7,679 bases of DNA from an uncultured Prevotella sp. (GTDB taxonomy: Bacteria; Bacteroidota; Bacteroidia; Bacteroidales; Bacteroidaceae), in contig CAMQBP010000087.1 in NCBI GenBank assembly GCA_946999025.1, positions 1 to 7,679 of the forward strand, in the 5' to 3' direction. Each line of letters begins with the position of its first letter. Positions within the stretch are counted from its first letter, which is position 1. Shown here piece by piece: positions 6,825 through 7,679 of the stretch. Both the position numbers and the translations under genes were made by a program. The notes under the pieces were generated by a model, which did no database searches, was not told where the DNA came from, and worked only from the letters and a program-made list of their open reading frames with translations.

Positions 6825-6862
6825 CCATGCATCAGCATGGATTGCTGATGACGAATGATGCA
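6825..6862 (+). other. Overlapping, mutually exclusive small hairpins in the 3' region of the barrel gene
   Basis: Three perfect pairings compete for the same bases. CCATGC (6825-6830) pairs with GCATGG (6835-6840) around ATCA. CATCAGCA (6830-6837) pairs with TGCTGATG (6843-6850) around TGGAT. TGCATCA (6828-6834) pairs with TGATGCA (6856-6862). Only one can form at a time, and all lie between the stop codon at 6817-6819 and the terminator at 6862-6899. They could be simple 3'-end stabilising structure or decayed repeats; no ligand-binding RNA family is recognised. Confidence 0.5.
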
Positions 6863-6899
6863 AAAAGGGGAAGCTGCTGCTTGGCAACTTCCCCTTTTT
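6862..6899. terminator. Bidirectional intrinsic terminator between convergent genes
   Basis: AAAAAGGGGAAG (6862-6873) pairs perfectly with CTTCCCCTTTTT (6888-6899), a 12-bp stem around a 14-base loop. The G/C core flanked by A5 upstream and T5 downstream makes it read as a terminator on both strands. It can therefore end the + strand barrel gene and the - strand PLP-enzyme gene whose stop is at 6939-6941. Confidence 0.9.
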
Positions 6900-6938
6900 C
6901 CTTCTTTCATTGTCGTTTTATTTCAACGATTCATCATC

Positions 6939-7679
6939 TCATACAATCTTGTCTATCACACTCTTCATGCGTTTCAATCCTTCAAGCATGAGGCTGCGAG
7001 GCATGGCAATGTTGATGCGGATGTAATCCTCGCCTGTGGTTTTACCGTACATGGTGCCACGATTCACAAAGACTTTCCCTTCTTTCAGCAATTTCTCGGT
7101 CAGTTCATTGCCAGTCATGCCCGTTGCCCGAACATTCACCCAGACAAGGTATGTACCTTCCAAGTCGATGACCTCGAGTTGGGGGAGGTTGTCCTTGAAG
7201 AATGTTTTCAGTGCCTGGTAGTTCTCCCAAAGATAGACATTGAGTTGATCAATCCAATCCTCACCCTCGTTGTAGGCTGCCTGCAGGGCGATGACGCCGA
7301 ACGGATTGACGTCGCACACCTCATTGATGTTGATGGCGCGGTCAATCTTTTGACGGTCTTCTGCATTGCTGGTAATGATGTTAGCGATTTGCAAACCGGC
7401 AATATTGAATGATTTCGTGGGCGAATTGGTTGTGATGCAATTGTCCTGACACGCTTTGGAAACGGCGGCAAAGGGTGTGAACAGGTGACCTGGCATGACG
7501 AGTTCGCAATGAATTTCGTCGGCGATTACCTTCACGCCATGTTTGAGACAGATGTCGTTCATGCGGCTCAGCTCCTCTGGTGTCCACACCCTTCCGGCTG
7601 GGTTGTGCGGGTTGCAGAGCAAGAACACTTTTGTTTTCTCATCTGCTGCCTGTCTCTCAAAGTCGTCAAAGTCGATTTC
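6939..7679 (-). CDS. patB: PLP-dependent MalY/PatB-family C-S lyase/aminotransferase, N-terminus outside the window
   Basis: This is a fold-type I PLP enzyme of the MalY/PatB group, which cleaves C-S bonds in cystathionine and related thioethers (beta-elimination to thiol, pyruvate and ammonia) and may transaminate. The frame is open to the window edge, so the 246 residues present are the C-terminal part; family members are about 390 long, so roughly 145 are missing. Counting from the edge, CNPHNPAGR (22-30) is the family motif around the PLP-contacting Asn. ADEIHCELV (53-61) carries Asp54, which pairs with the pyridine nitrogen, and the DEIHC signature separates this group from ordinary class I aminotransferases. 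SPTKSFNIAGL (86-96) carries the Schiff-base Lys89. Further on, GTYLVWVNVR and YIRINIAMPRSLMLEGLKRM match the conserved C-terminal domain, including the substrate-carboxylate arginine region. The stop is TGA at 6941-6939. Substrate preference cannot be read from this part. The gene converges on the barrel gene and is unrelated to the secretion operon. Confidence 0.93.
   Translation of the reverse strand, partial: EIDFDDFERQAADEKTKVFLLCNPHNPAGRVWTPEELSRMNDICLKHGVKVIADEIHCELVMPGHLFTPFAAVSKACQDNCITTNSPTKSFNIAGLQIANIITSNAEDRQKIDRAININEVCDVNPFGVIALQAAYNEGEDWIDQLNVYLWENYQALKTFFKDNLPQLEVIDLEGTYLVWVNVRATGMTGNELTEKLLKEGKVFVNRGTMYGKTTGEDYIRINIAMPRSLMLEGLKRMKSVIDKIV

Noticed and set aside
6855..7412. A long + strand open frame (185 codons) opposite the PLP-enzyme gene.
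   Set aside because: It runs through the terminator and antisense to a well-conserved PatB-type coding sequence, and its product has no domain character; it is a shadow frame.

Overview
The window looks like a chromosomal segment from an anaerobic member of the Bacteroidales, most likely Prevotellaceae or a close relative. This rests on a complete type IX secretion system (T9SS) core cluster in the Porphyromonas/Prevotella order porP-porK-porL-porM-porN, on A-rich start regions without Shine-Dalgarno sites, and on signal peptides that cleave just before Gln. The assignment is inference from gene content; there is no rRNA or other strong taxonomic marker here.

Layout: (1) Positions 1-53 hold the 3' two thirds of a tRNA-Val (anticodon TAC), followed by a strong intrinsic terminator (59-96) that separates it from the next transcription unit. 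(2) Positions 203-6147 hold five co-directional genes on the + strand. These are a PorP/SprF-family outer-membrane protein; PorK/GldK, a lipoprotein with an inactive sulfatase-modifying-enzyme fold; PorL/GldL, an inner-membrane motor subunit with two transmembrane helices; PorM/GldM, a single-pass protein with a long periplasmic shaft; and PorN/GldN, a periplasmic partner of PorK. Spacing is tight (16 bp, a 4-bp ATGA overlap, 90 bp, 44 bp), so one operon is likely. (3) Positions 6190-6819 encode a small outer-membrane beta-barrel protein of the porin-like OMP_b-brl_2 type, separated from porN by a weak hairpin plus T-tract. (4) Positions 6825-6899 hold alternative small hairpins and then a symmetric terminator that can serve both strands. 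(5) Positions 6939-7679 on the - strand hold the C-terminal part of a PLP-dependent MalY/PatB-type C-S lyase or aminotransferase, whose start lies beyond the window.

How the genes work together: in the known T9SS, PorL and PorM form the proton-motive-force-driven motor in the inner membrane. PorM spans the periplasm to reach the PorK-PorN ring under the outer membrane, and PorP-family barrels associate with the outer-membrane part. Together they drive export of proteins carrying the T9SS C-terminal signal. No cargo gene, translocon (Sov/SprA) or two-component regulator is visible here.

I found no previously undescribed protein system: the coding content belongs to known families. The most unusual signal is non-coding. 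The 90-bp porL-porM gap is almost entirely an exact-phase 8-bp tandem array, 11 units of ACT(C/T)ANN(A/G), ending on the A of the porM start codon. Secondary items are a very basic C-terminal tail on PorN, mutually exclusive hairpins ahead of the convergent terminator, and a probable GTG start for porP.
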